A stretch of DNA of 64,000 nucleotides from Campylorhamphus procurvoides. Lineage: Eukaryota; Chordata; Aves; Passeriformes; Dendrocolaptidae. The stretch's first letter is position 1; every line of letters starts with the position of its first letter. Positions 23,989-37,841 of this stretch are shown here, piece after piece. A program made the position numbers and the translations under genes. The stretch spans positions 496,001-560,000 of the forward strand of contig WBMV01003267.1 in assembly GCA_013396655.1 (NCBI GenBank), read 5' to 3'. The notes below the pieces were generated by a model. The model had not been told where the DNA came from. It did no database searches and worked only from the letters and a program-made list of their open reading frames with translations.

Positions 23989-26900
23989 GCTTAGCAGCAA
24001 TAAATAAATTTAAAAAATCAGTCATCATGTAACAATGTCGTATGCCAGAACTGCTGCAGCATGAAAATACCATGCAGTAATTTTCAGACAAAGTGATTTT
24101 AGCTTTGACTAATTAGATACTGCACATGCAGGAGGGGGAGAAAGGGAACAGGAATATTTAGGGTAGTTTCTTCTTTTTCCAGAACCTCTTGTTCAAATGT
24201 TTTTGATGACTGCAAATCTGAATTAGGTTTCAGAAGACAGAATCTAATTTACTTTGGTGCTCTAATCTTTTCTACTTGAACTGCACTTTCGGTGGTGCAG
24301 GAGAACGCCCAGATGCCATTTCCACTAACACTAGAATTGGCTGAACATGACTCTGGTTTCACATAAAGTTCTGCCCCTGTTCTCAGCTCGTGTCCCCGTC
24401 TTGAACTTTGAGGGGAGCTCTGCATTTTAATCCTTGACTCATTGGCTTCAATCTTGATCTTTCACATACACACAATTTTGTTATTATTTTACAAAACCAA
24501 ACAAGACATGGTGTAGATATATGGAAATTACTAGTAAGTGGCATGTACAAATAATAATAGTTTATTTTAGAATCGGTCTAGTTAATAGGAAAGGTCTCAG
24601 CAGGTGAGGAATATGGTTCCCTGAAGCCAGTTAAGAAAATTGGGAAGGATCTCTGGTAGGAATCATGAGATTGTGAATTATTGGAAATTTTTCTTAAAGG
24701 TAGTTGTGGCATTTCTGAAACATTATATAGTGTGGCAGATTCTTTTTTATTTTTTTGTAATTGTTTGCTCTTTCCACCACTGGAAGTGAATTAAGATGCA
24801 CTTCTGCTAAAACACTTTGTTTTTCTGAGGCTGTTTTTGTTTGTTTGTTTTGGGAATACAATCTCTAATCGATTGTACTGCTAATGTTTTAATAAATACT
24901 TTCTATCCCTCAATTTAAACAAATACTCTGATGCACTTCCTGAGAGTAGTAACTAAACAGGCAGCTCTGCATCAGGCTTCAGGTGTCAATATTGCCAAGC
25001 ATTTTTGGTAGCAGTTGCATTGCTAAAGTTATTCTGTGTGTGATGTGTTTGCAGTGTCAAGTACACCCAAACCCCACAAAACTATGCTTTCATCTTTCTG
25101 GTTTTGTTGGGGTTTTCCCCTTTATCCATGCACATTCCTTTAGATAAAGGCAGTGTCTAGACAAGCAAGTGGATCAGCCTCACTCCTGGTGGCCAAGCTG
25201 ATTAGGAGGGTATCTTTGTGCTGTGCACGTAACCCTGGACTCTCCCAATGAAGTGTTTTCGCAGGAGCAGATGGTGTTGATTCCTTACCTCAGATCCCTA
25301 GGAACCAATGCTGTCCCTTTAGAATCCCTTGGCTCATAATGGAGGTTCTCCTCCAAATGGGAATGGAGAAATTTGCAAGAGAGCCCCTGAGCGTGTCCAA
25401 TTTGAGAATCTGGATTGAGTTCTTGGAAATGTTTCGACTGCTTACCTTTACTCTTATAATTAGGAGAGCGGCCCCACTTCTCTGGAGAGCACTCCTTTCC
25501 TGTTTGCTTCACTGCAGAGCATTCCTTTGCTTCCATAAAAAGGAGACTGGGAAGAAATAAGCAAGCAAGGTTCTTTCTGAGGTCTTGGCGAAGGACAGGC
25601 TGCTTTTCATGGGAAGGGTGTCTGCCTTTCCTCCCCAAACACTTTCCCCATGTTCTGTCTCCACCCATCACCCTGTGGATGTTCCAGCTTGAACAACTTA
25701 CAGCCCTGAGAGGACCATTTGCCATTAAAGCCCTGTGCCAGGAGTCAAACCCCAGATTTTAATGTGCTCCTATTTAAAGAGCACTGGCAACAAGTTCACT
25801 CTCAAGGGATCTTTGTTTTAGAAGTCTGATAGTTTCAAATGAGGAGCTGCATCTTTAAAAAATGGCATAGAAAGCAGTCAATGCTGAATGTTTGTAAGGA
25901 CTACAAAAAAAATTGAAGGTCTGCCCACAGGCACTTTGAGAAAAAAGAATTCCCTACGAGATCCCTAATTCCTAATATATTTTCCTAAGAGATCCGTGTC
26001 ACCTTTAATAAGCTTATAAACTGCTAATCAGTCTAAGAAAGCAAAGGTTGTGAAGACTCATATCCCCATGGATCCCTCTGTTCCTCTTTTCTGGTGCAGC
26101 AAATGTTTTCATTTATATCAAGAGCGTGAGGTTTCCCAAATAAAACTGCTTCAAGAGGAGGACTGAGGATTTGCATCACTCCCATGGCATTAGGGAGGTA
26201 CTGGAGTATCGAGCTACACATCCTCAGTAGCTCTTTATTAACACTCAGACAGGAGCCAGAGTGCAATCTTAATCTTATCACACCTTTTTCTTTTCTAGGC
26301 CAGCCAGGTGTTTAGGAATGTTCTTATATTTTGTCTCTTTTCCCTTTTTAAAGCAACTTTACTATATGTTAAAAAAAAAAATTGAAAAGGGCTAAAAAAA
26401 AAATAATCTACAGACGAATCTATAGTTCAGAGGCTACAAAGTGTTATTTTAGGCTGTAGTGTGTCAGATTTTCATGTTATTCCAGTGGATCACCATTTAC
26501 ACGGCCACTTTCCCCATAATTACCATCATGTTATGTCTGAGGTAGTGCCAGAAGAGAGGGGTAGAAAAAAAAAAGCCACTTTCTCGAGTAGGTTTTATGG
26601 AAGAACACCTCATTATTGTGTCTTTGAGAAGGTATCCAGAAATCCTGGTGTTTGCAGCCTGCAAAGTGAACAAGGGTGGCTGATATGGTGCTACAAACCT
26701 TCTGAGCCACAAAATTCAAACAAGGCTCCCCAGATGGATGTGAGGAGACAAGAATCTTCATGTTTGTCACAACGCTCTGTTGAGGGATAATTATGGGATA
26801 GGCTGCATATGGGAGGAATTGAGGATGTTACAGTCTATACACACCTATTTGTTGCCTCCTTTCTGCTATTTTACAGTAATAGTTTGGCTTCTGTTCCTAG

Positions 26901-28058
26901 ATACTTATGTTGGCAACATAAGCTGCTCTCTGGCAACAGAAACAAGTATTTAAACGTTATTTTAAACTTAACAAGGGGGGGAGAAGGAAATGAGGGTAAA
27001 AACATGCAATTCTATGAGAATTCTCCAGTTGGTGTATATTTTTGTCTCTACATCAATATAGCTGTATGTTTTACCTTAGCTTGATTTCATGGAAACTTTG
27101 TCATCTATCCTTTCTGAGAAAAGAAGATAATGGCAGCTCTTAGTTCTGATAGGAATTTATGTCTGTATTTCTTTTAAATAAAACAGAGAAAGAAAAAGAC
27201 CAAATGCCATGGAAGTGTAGAATGTCTGTGGTGATTTAGGTGGTGGAAATACGTGGTTTCACCACATTTTGGACACCTTTATTACACTGGAGTAAGTCTT
27301 TTTTCTTGTAGAATCAGGCCACTTGTAGCTTTTGGCCTGGTCATGGCAAAACATTGCAAGGTTTAATTTACTATGTGTTGCTAAAGGAGAGTCTGAAAAG
27401 AAAAGAAAAATAAAAAGAAAAATAGAATAAAGTAGGGAAATTGTATAGAAAATAGAAGCAACTCTGCTCTCAAGGGAGGATGCAGGGAGGTAGAAAGATC
27501 CTCAGCTCTGCTTTGTATCTGGGGGAGAGGTCCCTCTTGTCCCCACTGTCCTGACCCCAGTGCATGCTGCTCAGTGTCCAAAGGACGATTCCTCCTGCCA
27601 GTGTATCCGTCCTCTCTTCTGGCCGTGAGGTGATCCAGGGAGATTATAACAAGGGATTAGCCGACAGGTGCACTGTGGAGGGATTATAAAAGCCCTCTGA
27701 AAATCTGAGTCAGAAGACTAAACCAAATGTTTTCAAAGGCAGAATAAATTCCTGACACTAGGCTAAAGGTTGAGGCCATCTCTTTCTGTCTTTGTCATCT
27801 GTTTGTTTTTTTTTTTAATTCTCATTTTTCTGTTGGGGTTTCATTTCTAGGATAGATATTTCTTTAATGAGCAGTTCTAATAAGGGTTGCACTGTCGTCT
27901 TTCTGAGGAAGGAGTTCGCTGCAAAATTCTCAGAGCCACTCTACACAAATGTGTCATAAGAAACCACGAAGCAGCCTTGTATTTATCTCCAGTCTGGTGC
28001 TTTGAGACCCTGTCACCATGAAAAAGGCCTGATGTGCTGTACGTGCATTTGGATGCTG

Positions 28059-28066
28059 TGACGTCA
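28059..28066. promoter_or_regulatory. Full palindromic cAMP-response element
   Basis: TGACGTCA, the perfect CREB/ATF site, followed by ATTA. A CpG-containing octamer is rare in AT-rich intron by chance. No promoter features are seen next to it. Confidence 0.5.
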
Positions 28067-30424
28067 ATTAAGGTGACTTGGGAAAATGGATATTGTCGTA
28101 TAAATTCTCTGTGATGAAAAAGAAAAATAATCCAGTGGATCGCAAAATAAGATTTTCATAACTAAGCCCATTTTTTAACTTGATCCGCAGCTCCTCATCC
28201 CTCAACTCAGACCACATCAACTTTTTTTGACACCATGTGGTTTTAACAGATATTTTCAGTATCTCACTGGGGAGTTAATTGCTTTTTGTTATTTACTCCA
28301 TAATTGGCATAATGTAATATTTTAGCGACAATGAAGATATATGAGAACTCATTCTTTGAAGCTTCTTGTGGGACTGATCACCAGTTAACTGAGATTATTA
28401 TTAAAATTAATAATAGTAACAGCTATGAAATGACTATTCTAATATTCAAGTAATCCTAGAAATCTAATTACTACTTGTATAAAAATTTGTTGCATGCATT
28501 ATTTAACAGTGTTCTTATTTCAGGGTAGTGTCCATGATACTAATTGGTCTCTTCCCATAATTTAAATACTAAAAAAATTATTACAGCAAAGTGTAAATCG
28601 ATGAGCTCTTGACAGTCTGAAATTAACATTCATATGATGTATTTAGCAAGGAGAAGCTCTAACTTGATTCCAGATGAGAGACTTAATAAGCTCTCTTTTT
28701 CAGTGGAAATTGGCATTTTATGGATAATGTAGTTAGACTATTTAGAGTTTTATCTATTCTGAAGTTCTTGCTGACTGGTCCAACTTAGAGCATTTCCCCT
28801 GAACACTGGAGGACAAATCCTGTCCTTCATTAAAGTGGCAATCAGTGACTGTCCTTAAAAATTTTCCTTTGAAAGCTTAGACTGTTGAACCCTGAATATT
28901 CAGTTGCCTCATGGCCTTTCTTTTTGTCTTTTCCATTTTCTCTTTAAGGAAGAGTTAAAGTCTATGTAGTTACTTTTTTATTTTTATATTATATTTCTAT
29001 TTCATTCCTATTTATACTAGCTATATATTATATTAATTGCCCCCTCCAATCCTGAAACATCTGCCCACACTTTTTAGCCTCGCTGTCTGGGTTCTACTCT
29101 GCAAGAAACAACTGTTTCTGTGCTCCCTTGCTCTTATTTCATAGTGTCTTACATCTTGAAGCTCCTAGAACAGCTCTGCTTGCCTTTGCAATGAGCTCTG
29201 TAAGTATCTGCAGGCTGTTGAGGAAAAGCCAGCAACATCTCCAAAGGCATCAGAAACACTTCTTGCTTTTGGGCACTTCCCCTTTTTTCCTTTCACTTTT
29301 TGTGTTATTATTGTTTGTCCGGCAAACTATTCTGCAAAGCATAAAGGAGTTGGAAAAGTTCTCTGGTGTTCAGAAAGCACATTGCTGAGATCATAAACAG
29401 GGCTTCAGCTGGTCAGATATATTGTTTGTTTTCATATTTGTGGTTTTCCATTCAAAGAATTAGGAATGTCTCAATTGCCATGATGAAAGTTCAAACTCTA
29501 GATTGTTGTATACCAACAGAATCACTTAATTCCTTTTTCTAAATTTTCCTGGCTGATGTCAACAAGATAATCTGATGTGTTTGTTCTGTGGCTTTACACT
29601 CCGGAAAAGCTAAAGCTCTTTGAAGCTAATTTGTTAAGAAATGAGTTGAAGTAAGAAAATAAAGCTCTACAGACCTTATCCTTGAGACATTACATTAACA
29701 TGATACATGAACTATAAAATATTTCTTGGTAAAAGGCCCAATTATCGGTATCCAAATTTTTTCTTTGATGTAATCTTGCCCCTTCCTTCCCCCAGGAAAG
29801 AGCATGTCTCTAAAACTTGACTTGCAGCCCAATCCATTAGTGAACTCCACCGTGTTGTTGTGGGTGTCTTTTAACCACACTCATGATTAGATGTGGAATG
29901 AAAACATAGTCATTATATCTTTTTTTGTGCCTTCTACATTTCTACAGAAAATGGATTTGAAGTATGTTGCCTCCGAGTTTTAAACACGTTGTGAAAAGAC
30001 AGACAGCTAGTTTAATGGCTTCCGTCAAATTTCATGATGCAACTGAGCTTCCTTGAAAGGAGGAACTTAATATAAAATTAATGTATTTAGAGAAGAATGG
30101 ATATCATCCTGACAGCTGTAAAACTACTCTTGCATTTGGAAACTTGCACTAGAGGTGATGTGTGTCATGTTGGCAGTGATTTCATTTACCCATGCACTGT
30201 GACATAACCAATCTTGCAGTCTTAGTTACACAATGCACATTCTGTATACTCCAGCAGCTAGAAAAAGATCTAAAAAGTACCTAGAGTAAGAGTTTTAGTC
30301 CTAGATCATCACCCCCAATCATTTTAATACAGTCCAATCCTTTTATCTGGAGTTGACGAATGTAAACAGAAGGAACCTGTTGTGAAACCTGATGAACATG
30401 GTGCCCTCAGTCCTATGTTTTAGT

Positions 30425-30498
30425 TTTAGGTAGTCCTGGGAGGAGCAGAGGCAGACTGAATGATCCTTACGGTTCCTTTCTAACTTGAGATATTCTGT
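30425..30498 (+). mobile_element. CR1 LINE 3' end, diverged
   Basis: 'GGTAGTCCTGGGAGGAGCAG' and 'TGAATGATCCTTACGGTTCC' with a 'GATATTCTGTGACT' tail follow the CR1 3' pattern, with several substitutions. Confidence 0.65.
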
Positions 30499-32145
30499 GA
30501 CTGAGTCTGTTTGGTTGAGTCCCACTCACAGCTTAAAACTCATTCTGTGGGAACAGAATGGTCATTCTAGTCTCTGCTTGTGTGTCCTTAAGGAGCTTTT
30601 AAAAGCCCCGACACACAGAAGCGGAGTACGAGTAATATTTGCGCTGTCTCGGATATCAAATAGTTTTACCACAAAAGTGTTGACTATCTTTTCTTTTCCT
30701 TATTCTTTCCTTGTTTTTAGTGCAGAGTGATATGTCTGGTCAAGTCTGGCCGCCGAATATTGTGGTGCTGACCCTTATTTGTTCTATTTTTTATCCTCCA
30801 TAGCAGACATTCTCTCTTTTTGTTTATTTATATGATATCTATTGTAATTACCCTAGCCAGCATTGGAGATCCTCAGTGCTGCTCCAGTACAAAGTAAGTC
30901 ACCATATACATAAATTTACATTGCCAAGACCATCCCTCATTCTTACCTTCGTTCACTCTGGGAAGGTTGGAGGAAACATGTGTGAGAATATTGGGGCTTT
31001 TAGGTAGCCTGTGAAAGGCAGAAATGTAATGCTGTTGAGGCAAATAACTTTGTTCTCCCGAACTGAAAGCAAATATCAACCAAATAGACCTATTCCAAGT
31101 CTCATTAAGTACCTGAAAAACAAGCTAAAGGTGTCTCTGCATCTGAGGGACATTCACTGTGTTGTCCTTTTTGCTGCATCTTTTTTTAGGCAGGAATGCT
31201 GCCATATATCACTGGAAAGGGCAGCTACTGCTGAGGCAGGAGAGCAGAGCTGGATGGTTCGGGGTGATGAATGACTGATCTGTTTCTAAGGCAGAATCCC
31301 GTTTATAAAACCTATTCTGCAGTCCTGCACACCACAGAGCTTGGTGGTGCTTGGGTTAATGGAAGGCCACCTTGGGCCTGGAGGAGACTCAGCTGTGCCT
31401 TTTTGTCTTGGGAATGCATTTAAAGCTGTTGTGTGCCATCAGCTGTCTGAAAACCATTCACCTTTCCTCTGTCTGAAGATGCGATGCCCAAGACAGTGGT
31501 ATAAAATACAGTGAATTTCAGCAATGGAAGGAAGCATCTATTACAGTGGTCTGAATTTTCTTGTGGGAACAGGGATTTTCTTTTTAAATTGGTAATTTCT
31601 GAGGTAATAAAAAGTTAGATTTGTACACATGCTTTGAATTTATGCAGCTTGAGTAATTTACCGATGATTGTATCAGTGCATAAAACAAATTGCATGCGTG
31701 TGTTACTGGGACTGAGGTGTTATTTCTCAAATCCCGTATTAATAATTATTAAAAACCAGACTGCTGTGGAATTAATTCCTGTTTGATTAATCTATCAGAA
31801 TCTGATTATTCAATTTAAGCCAGTTGCCTATATCCATGAAATATTACACAGCTTATGAGAACACATGAGGTTTATTTACCGCAGAGAAACTCAGGAGGAG
31901 TCAAAAATCTCCTTTTCTGTGAATTTGGGGAGAGAGTTTGTTTTTCAGAGCTTGTGTGCAGAGCAGAGCCATTGCTGGCTTTGTTTACTTGGCAGTAAAG
32001 GTATACATATTAAATTCCCCTTCAGGCTTACCCAGGGTGAGGCTCGCAGAAACAAATGAGCACCTTGTTGAGGAGCATGAAGTCAGAAGTTCAGCACGTC
32101 TTAACAAGGTGACTGAGAAAATAAATGTGGATGGGCTTTTTGTGT

Positions 32146-32160
32146 ACCTGCCAGGCAGGT
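32146..32160. repeat. 15-bp palindrome ACCTGCC-A-GGCAGGT
   Basis: Perfect 7-bp arms with a single central base. It also contains two E-box-like CAGGT/ACCTG halves, as bound by ZEB and SNAIL factors. Confidence 0.7.
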
Positions 32161-32259
32161 GGGATAGAAGTCAACCATTTAGTGAAGAGCTGGTTTGGGC
32201 AGGGGGGAAGTCACCTTCTGCTTTCAAATACACTTTGGGTCAGGTTTCTGCTCAATAGA

Positions 32260-32640
32260 GCCGCGTTCGGGTTATTTCTGAGCTGTCACCACTGCAGAAC
32301 AGCAGCGGTTCAAGGGGTGTTCTGCAAGAAGCCTAACTGTAATTGGCAATCCATTTCTTCATTTCCATGCTATAGCCAGCCTTGACGAATTAATCACGAT
32401 CAAATCGAGGCTGCGGGAAGAGGGTGACCCGCGTAGCACTGAAGAAAAATGAGGCCCTGTGCTGGTGTGACAGACTAATCCTTCAATTCACCCCGTTAGA
32501 CTGAATGAGGAGACTTGTTGGTGTGCCTGTCACCTGCGCTGCCCGTAAACAAACTGCTCAGTCTCAGTGATGGGGTTTGGCGGGTGCAATAAAGGTTATT
32601 GAGAGTATCCCGACGCCTCGTCCATCACTGATGTGGGACG
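32260..32640. promoter_or_regulatory. CpG-rich candidate regulatory block
   Basis: I count about fourteen CpG sites in 32384-32635 and three more at 32261-32270, far above the surrounding intron. It contains an E2F-type site TTTGGCGGG (32576-32584) and a forkhead site GTAAACA (32545-32551). No open reading frame or TATA element explains it. Confidence 0.4.
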
Positions 32641-32819
32641 GGGATCTCCTGGATTAGTCCTCAGGAGGAAGAGTCCCTGTGAGGTGGCTTGAAAGATCAT
32701 GCCCTGGAGACAGAGCAGCCTAAAAGGTGTTTGAGGAGGGAATTTGTGGCTAATCCCATAGGAACTGAAATGGCTCCTTGGTTTGTGTGGATGCGTTACG
32801 GCTTCTGCACCAAGAGACC

Positions 32820-32885
32820 AAAGATTGGGGTTAAATGATGGTATTTAAGGTTCCTTCCAAACCAAGCCTTTCTATGGTTCTATTA
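32820..32885 (+). mobile_element. CR1 LINE 3' end, diverged
   Basis: 'AAATGATGGTATTTAAGGTT', 'CCTTCCAAACCAAGCC' and a 'TTCTATGGTTCTATTA' tail match the 3' terminus and tail repeat of avian CR1. Sequence to the left is too diverged to assign. Confidence 0.72.
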
Positions 32886-33879
32886 CTATTGCTGGCAGGT
32901 CTGAACAGTGATAGCTCAGAGTGACTCTAAATTTGTCCCAGGGACCAGCACATAGGTTGGTTCCAAGGGAAAAGTAAAAACAGCAGCCTAAAGAACTTGA
33001 TTTACTCTGTCAGCTATGCGGAGAACTTGAGATTTTTGGTCGATGTTTAGATAGCTTTCTTACTTACTTCTTGGAATGGTGCAGCATTTGTGTGGTTTCT
33101 AGGGTTATATTAGGAATATGAGACCCTATTTTAACTGGCTAACTCATGGTAACATTCTTTACATAATAATGTTTTTTAGGCTTTCATCTGGTAACTAAAA
33201 TGGAAACTGAGCTAAATTCATGCTGGAGGGTACTGGATTCAGAGGAGCTATGGTGGTTTGTGCTAGCTGCGAAATATTCCATTGCATTGAGAGGAAGAAA
33301 TGTGGTTGGCTGTAATTGACCCAATTCACTCAGACTCTAACTGAATTGAGCTCAGCACCGGAGAAACCCAGTCCAATGAATCATACCTTTCTTAAAATGT
33401 TCATTTTGGGCAGCAAAGGCTTTGTTATCTTACTTTTTTTTGAAAGAGTATCTAGCCCCTTGAAAAAACATTACTTTAAAGTCTGATTTGTAAACGATTT
33501 GTGTCTCTTTTTATTCCTTTCAATATATTACTTATATACGAGAGAATGGAAGTGCTTGCTTTCCTATATATTACTAGATGATAAACTGTATCTATCATTT
33601 TCCAATTTAGTTTTGGACAATGCAGCATATCACTTTTTTTTTCCCCTTTCCCTTTTCTCCATGATGTTTGAAAGAACCCTTTAACAGAAATAATGTATAA
33701 TACTATTTAAAGGGTAATAATTCACTGTATGTGACACTGTGGCAGTGGAAGACTCTCTGTCCCTTTCTGTTTTCATTGCTCTCTAGAATACGAATATTAA
33801 AGCCTCATTTTCAGGGAGTTGGAAGTATTCCATATGGAAAATACAATCTTTCATCACACATTGTGACTTGGTTTTGTTA

Positions 33880-33898
33880 CAAACCAAATTTTGGTTTG
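33880..33898. repeat. Perfect 9-bp-arm palindrome
   Basis: CAAACCAAA-T-TTTGGTTTG: nine-base arms around one base. Confidence 0.8.
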
Positions 33899-34843
33899 CT
33901 TAGTCCAATTGAGTAGCACTTTCAGATCATTCATTGATGAAGGTACTGTTCAATGTCACTGATTTTCTGCTGATTCTACATGGGAAGAACGTGGTTCAGA
34001 CACCCCTGAGCTAAATAAGAGCCAGTATAAATGTCAGCACATTGTTTTAGCTGGCAGCCAGGAATGTATTTTCTGCATCCATTTTCCTGTTTCTCAGCTC
34101 TGATGATCAAAAGCATATTTCTGAATTGGAGGAGACGACAGTGTGAACTGCTCGGCATTTTGATGAGAAAAATAAGACTAGGAAGATGTAGAATTTAAGA
34201 TTAAGAAACAAGATGAGAGCCACACTGTTCCAGTAGTGACCGGTGTGTGGTGTGTAGTTTAAGCTTTATGTACCAGCTCATTATCCAATGTTGGGAAAAA
34301 ATGGAGTATCAGTTTTATGCAGAATGTGTATCAGGCTAAATTGGCCAGTGTAGGCTGTGAGCTGCAGACAGTGCAATCATAATAGCTTTTGAACTGATGC
34401 ACTTTTATGGCTCCGGAACATTAATCATTCTCTTATGCCCTTAATTACTGTTAGGTAGTTACACTTGTGTCCGTAATAGGTGCTAAACATTGTGCCACTG
34501 ATAGGTTCGTAACCATTCTTTTTTTTACAGCAGTAAACACACTAGAGCAGGCCCTTAGGAGCCCAGAACGTATTTTTTAGCTGAGTGCCATTAGGAACAT
34601 TGCTGTAAGTCCAGTGATATTTTGAGCTGTATTGGCTGGCTGGTTGTAGTCTTCTTTTTGGGTTTTTTTTCTTTCTTTGGGAATGAGAGAAAAGAACAAT
34701 TCCGTTGCTAAGCAGGCGTTGCTTAATTAAGAGATGATTTTTGTCCCCTTTGGCCTGGTTTGCAAAGTGAGAAAGAAAGCAAAAAGCTGATGCATTTTCC
34801 ACTCTACTAAACATGATATAGAAAAGAACAGTGGTGCTACTTA

Positions 34844-34868
34844 AGTGCTGACCGTGCTGGTCAGCGCT
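34844..34868. repeat. Hairpin-forming inverted repeat
   Basis: AGTGCTGACC and GGTCAGCGCT pair over ten positions with one G-T wobble, around the loop GTGCT. Confidence 0.75.
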
Positions 34869-35410
34869 CTGAGAATCTTCTGTTTTATTTTGCTGTCAAC
34901 ATCGTAAGTCAAATTTTACTAGTTTTCAGTAAAGCAATTACTGATTTATCGTAGGCCCTTCCCAAAAGAAGGTGTGAGTTTCAAAGCTCCCCTCTCACTG
35001 AGGCTGCTGGCCAGGATGCAGGAAATGAGGGTGCATATTGGCAGTGCTTCTGTGTCGTTCCTAATGAGGATTTCAGGTTGTGGGGCCTGATACCCCTCTC
35101 TCTGTCTTGTGGCTTGATTAATGAGTTGTCACCACTTTATTGACTATCGGTAATCAGAAGCACTGACTGTATTTACCCTGATTGGCAGCAGAGGCAGTGA
35201 ATGTACAACTGACAAATCTGAATTTACAAGAATCTCTAACTGTTTAATTTATGTGCACAAGGTTTAAGCAGTATATATTTTCAGTTCCTGTTTTTCAAAA
35301 TTGGGCACAAGTGACATGAAAATATTTAACTGCTCTGCTAGTGAATTTCTTTAATAATTCCAGCATACTCAAAACTGTCCTACCAAGGGCAGCCAATGAT
35401 CTTCTGGCTG

Positions 35411-35489
35411 TGCAATTTCATGCATTTTGTGGTAAAGAATGAACTTTCATGCAATTTCATTTCATTTTGTGGTAAAGAATGAACTTCCA
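35411..35489 (+). repeat. ~40-bp tandem duplication
   Basis: Two adjacent copies begin TGCAATTTCAT and share CATTTTGTGGTAAAGAATGA and then ACTT. They differ mainly by a small change after the first 11 bases (period 39 at the left, 40 at the right). Confidence 0.93.
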
Positions 35490-37841
35490 AATCCTTTCTT
35501 AACTTGATTCATGTTTTCAAGATCCTCTTTCTTAGTCGTTGACCTTCTTCTGAGTTTCCCATGCTGATTATGTGGCATTTATGCTGACCTTAACTAAGCT
35601 GAACACTTTCTGAAAAGGAAGAGATAGAAACATTTCTCCATCAGCACTAATGCCAATAAAATATAGACTTGAAGTTCATAAACATATATTAAGTTTAAAT
35701 TACATATGATTTCAAGAAATTATCTACTTCAAAAAATTACATTTGATAAGAAATTATGTTTACTTGATAGACCAATTTCCACAAATCATTCAAGTTTCAT
35801 GGTAGCAAAGCTTTCTGCTAGGAAGAGGTCACCTTGATATTTGCACTGAATACATTTCAGTCTTGGCTCCACATGTTATCATTCTTGATGTCTTAAATTT
35901 TCTCTTACCTCCACAATTTTTTTTAATCTACTTATTTTTATTATTTGTTTTTATGGCTCTTACTGTCAACATATTTCACTGGTTTTCTACTTACTAAACA
36001 AAATGGTTCTGCCTGAATTTCATGTGTAGCCTTAATTCTGTAACTTTTAATGTGCGATCCGTGCTATTTAGGTAACTGTATTTATTGCTTGTTTTTGTCA
36101 CTGCCTACTAAATACATTAATGTCTGAGAATCTCTAAATTATAAGGCTCCTCTCTTCCCTTAAAATGTCAGGACTGATGATGAAACTCTCTTCCTATTCC
36201 TTCTCAACAAATCTAAATATCCACTTAGTAAACACTGGGAGATAATCATGGGCTTCGATCCAATCATGAGTTACCTGTCTATAATTTTCAGCACTTAAGA
36301 CAGTATCATCACATTGACACTCGTTGGATGTAGTTGTTTAAAAGAGACTTTGCTTTATAAAAAAACCCCAAAGGCCCCCCCACCAAAACACCCAGACAAC
36401 CCTATCTCAGCAGCGTGTGGCCACTCCACTTCCACGTGCTGCGAGGTTGCTTGCCCCAGTCCAGGATTCACGGCCTCCCCAGCTCTCAGTCCCCCTCCTT
36501 GCTCCTCCATTTCAAGCCCAAGGAGTGTGGCTGGGTAAGAACCCACCCAGACTGAAGCTGTCAAAGCCAGCCCATCCCACTGATCAGAACCAAAGCCAAG
36601 GATGTCCACACAGATGTTTTGGCCACCAGGTCTCAGCATGCAGCAACTCCTGGGGGACAGGGATGTGGCAGCAGCATCTTCATTTTTCAAAACTGGATTT
36701 AGAAGGGGATGTTTTTCCACACTCTGAGCTTGCTTTGTTAAAACTCATTTGTGAGCTTTTTCATTTGTTTCCCGGGTTTTCAAAAGTACCTCAATCCTTT
36801 TGAAGCATCAGTTCTTTTTTCAGTGTGTTCCTGGTGGGATTATCCCACTTTTACATACACAGCACATGAGAAAGGTGGATGTGGAATCTGATGGGAACTG
36901 ATAGGAAACAAGACTCATATTAAAATTTCAGCACAAGAACTGTCCCAGAAGCTCACACGTTCATTGTTTCCTCCTTTGAGTAGCATTCTTTTTGCACACT
37001 AACTCTTTCAAATTTGTTCTAAGCATTTTTGAAAGTGTTTGAAAAAGTTAGTCTGTTAACATTAGCATTTTTTTCCTTCTTTCTTTCAGTATGCATGGAG
37101 GGTTTTTTCTCAAATTCCTACTGGAGAGGGACTTTCTTAGTCTGACTTAATTTCCCTTCTTTTGGTGTTTGCCTGAACTCAGATAAGATGCAGCAAATAG
37201 TCATTCTATTTGTTCAAAATGTGCCTTAAAGTTGAATTGTGATCTCCTTCATTCTAAGGAATAGAAATCCTTCTTCTGTGACCCTTCTGAATTTTGAGAT
37301 ACTTGCTTTCATTTGGATGTCCACAACTTTATTTCTCTATTCCTAGAATACTTTTCAGTATTGAGTGCTGGTTATAGAATGATTCCAACAAGGCTTGATT
37401 AGTATCTATCACAGTGCTAGTATAATTTATTTTTATTTATTCTTAACTGGCATTTATAGCAATTACACCTTTGCTTTTAGAAACAATTTTAAGTAGTAAT
37501 ATTCAGACTCTCAGTGACACAACACCACAAACTTTCAGTCTTTTGTTCTTTTTCTGTCTCCAGGTAGTTACTGTAAGTTCAGCAAGCTTTTATTTGCATC
37601 AGCACGAACCTGTGCAAGATTATTTTGCAAAGTTTATCTATAAATATGTACAATTCAAATCAGCATGGGTATTGATGGCATTGGGTTTGACTCATCAGTG
37701 CTGTGAGTTTCTCTGCTTTGCTGGGGAGGTCCTTTCCTCAGCAAGTGATCCATAAAAATCAACCTTGTTTCCTAGTTTTGTAAATCTATCTGGAAAGTCT
37801 AATTAGATTTGGGGGGAAGGTGGTGGGGTGTTTCTAAATAC

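Noticed and set aside
34844..34868. MicroRNA precursor
   Set aside because: The stem is ten pairs with no extension of pairing beyond, too short for a precursor.
36360..36720. GC-rich stretch with a 121-codon minus-strand frame
   Set aside because: Could be a decayed repeat, but I could not match a family; no coding evidence.
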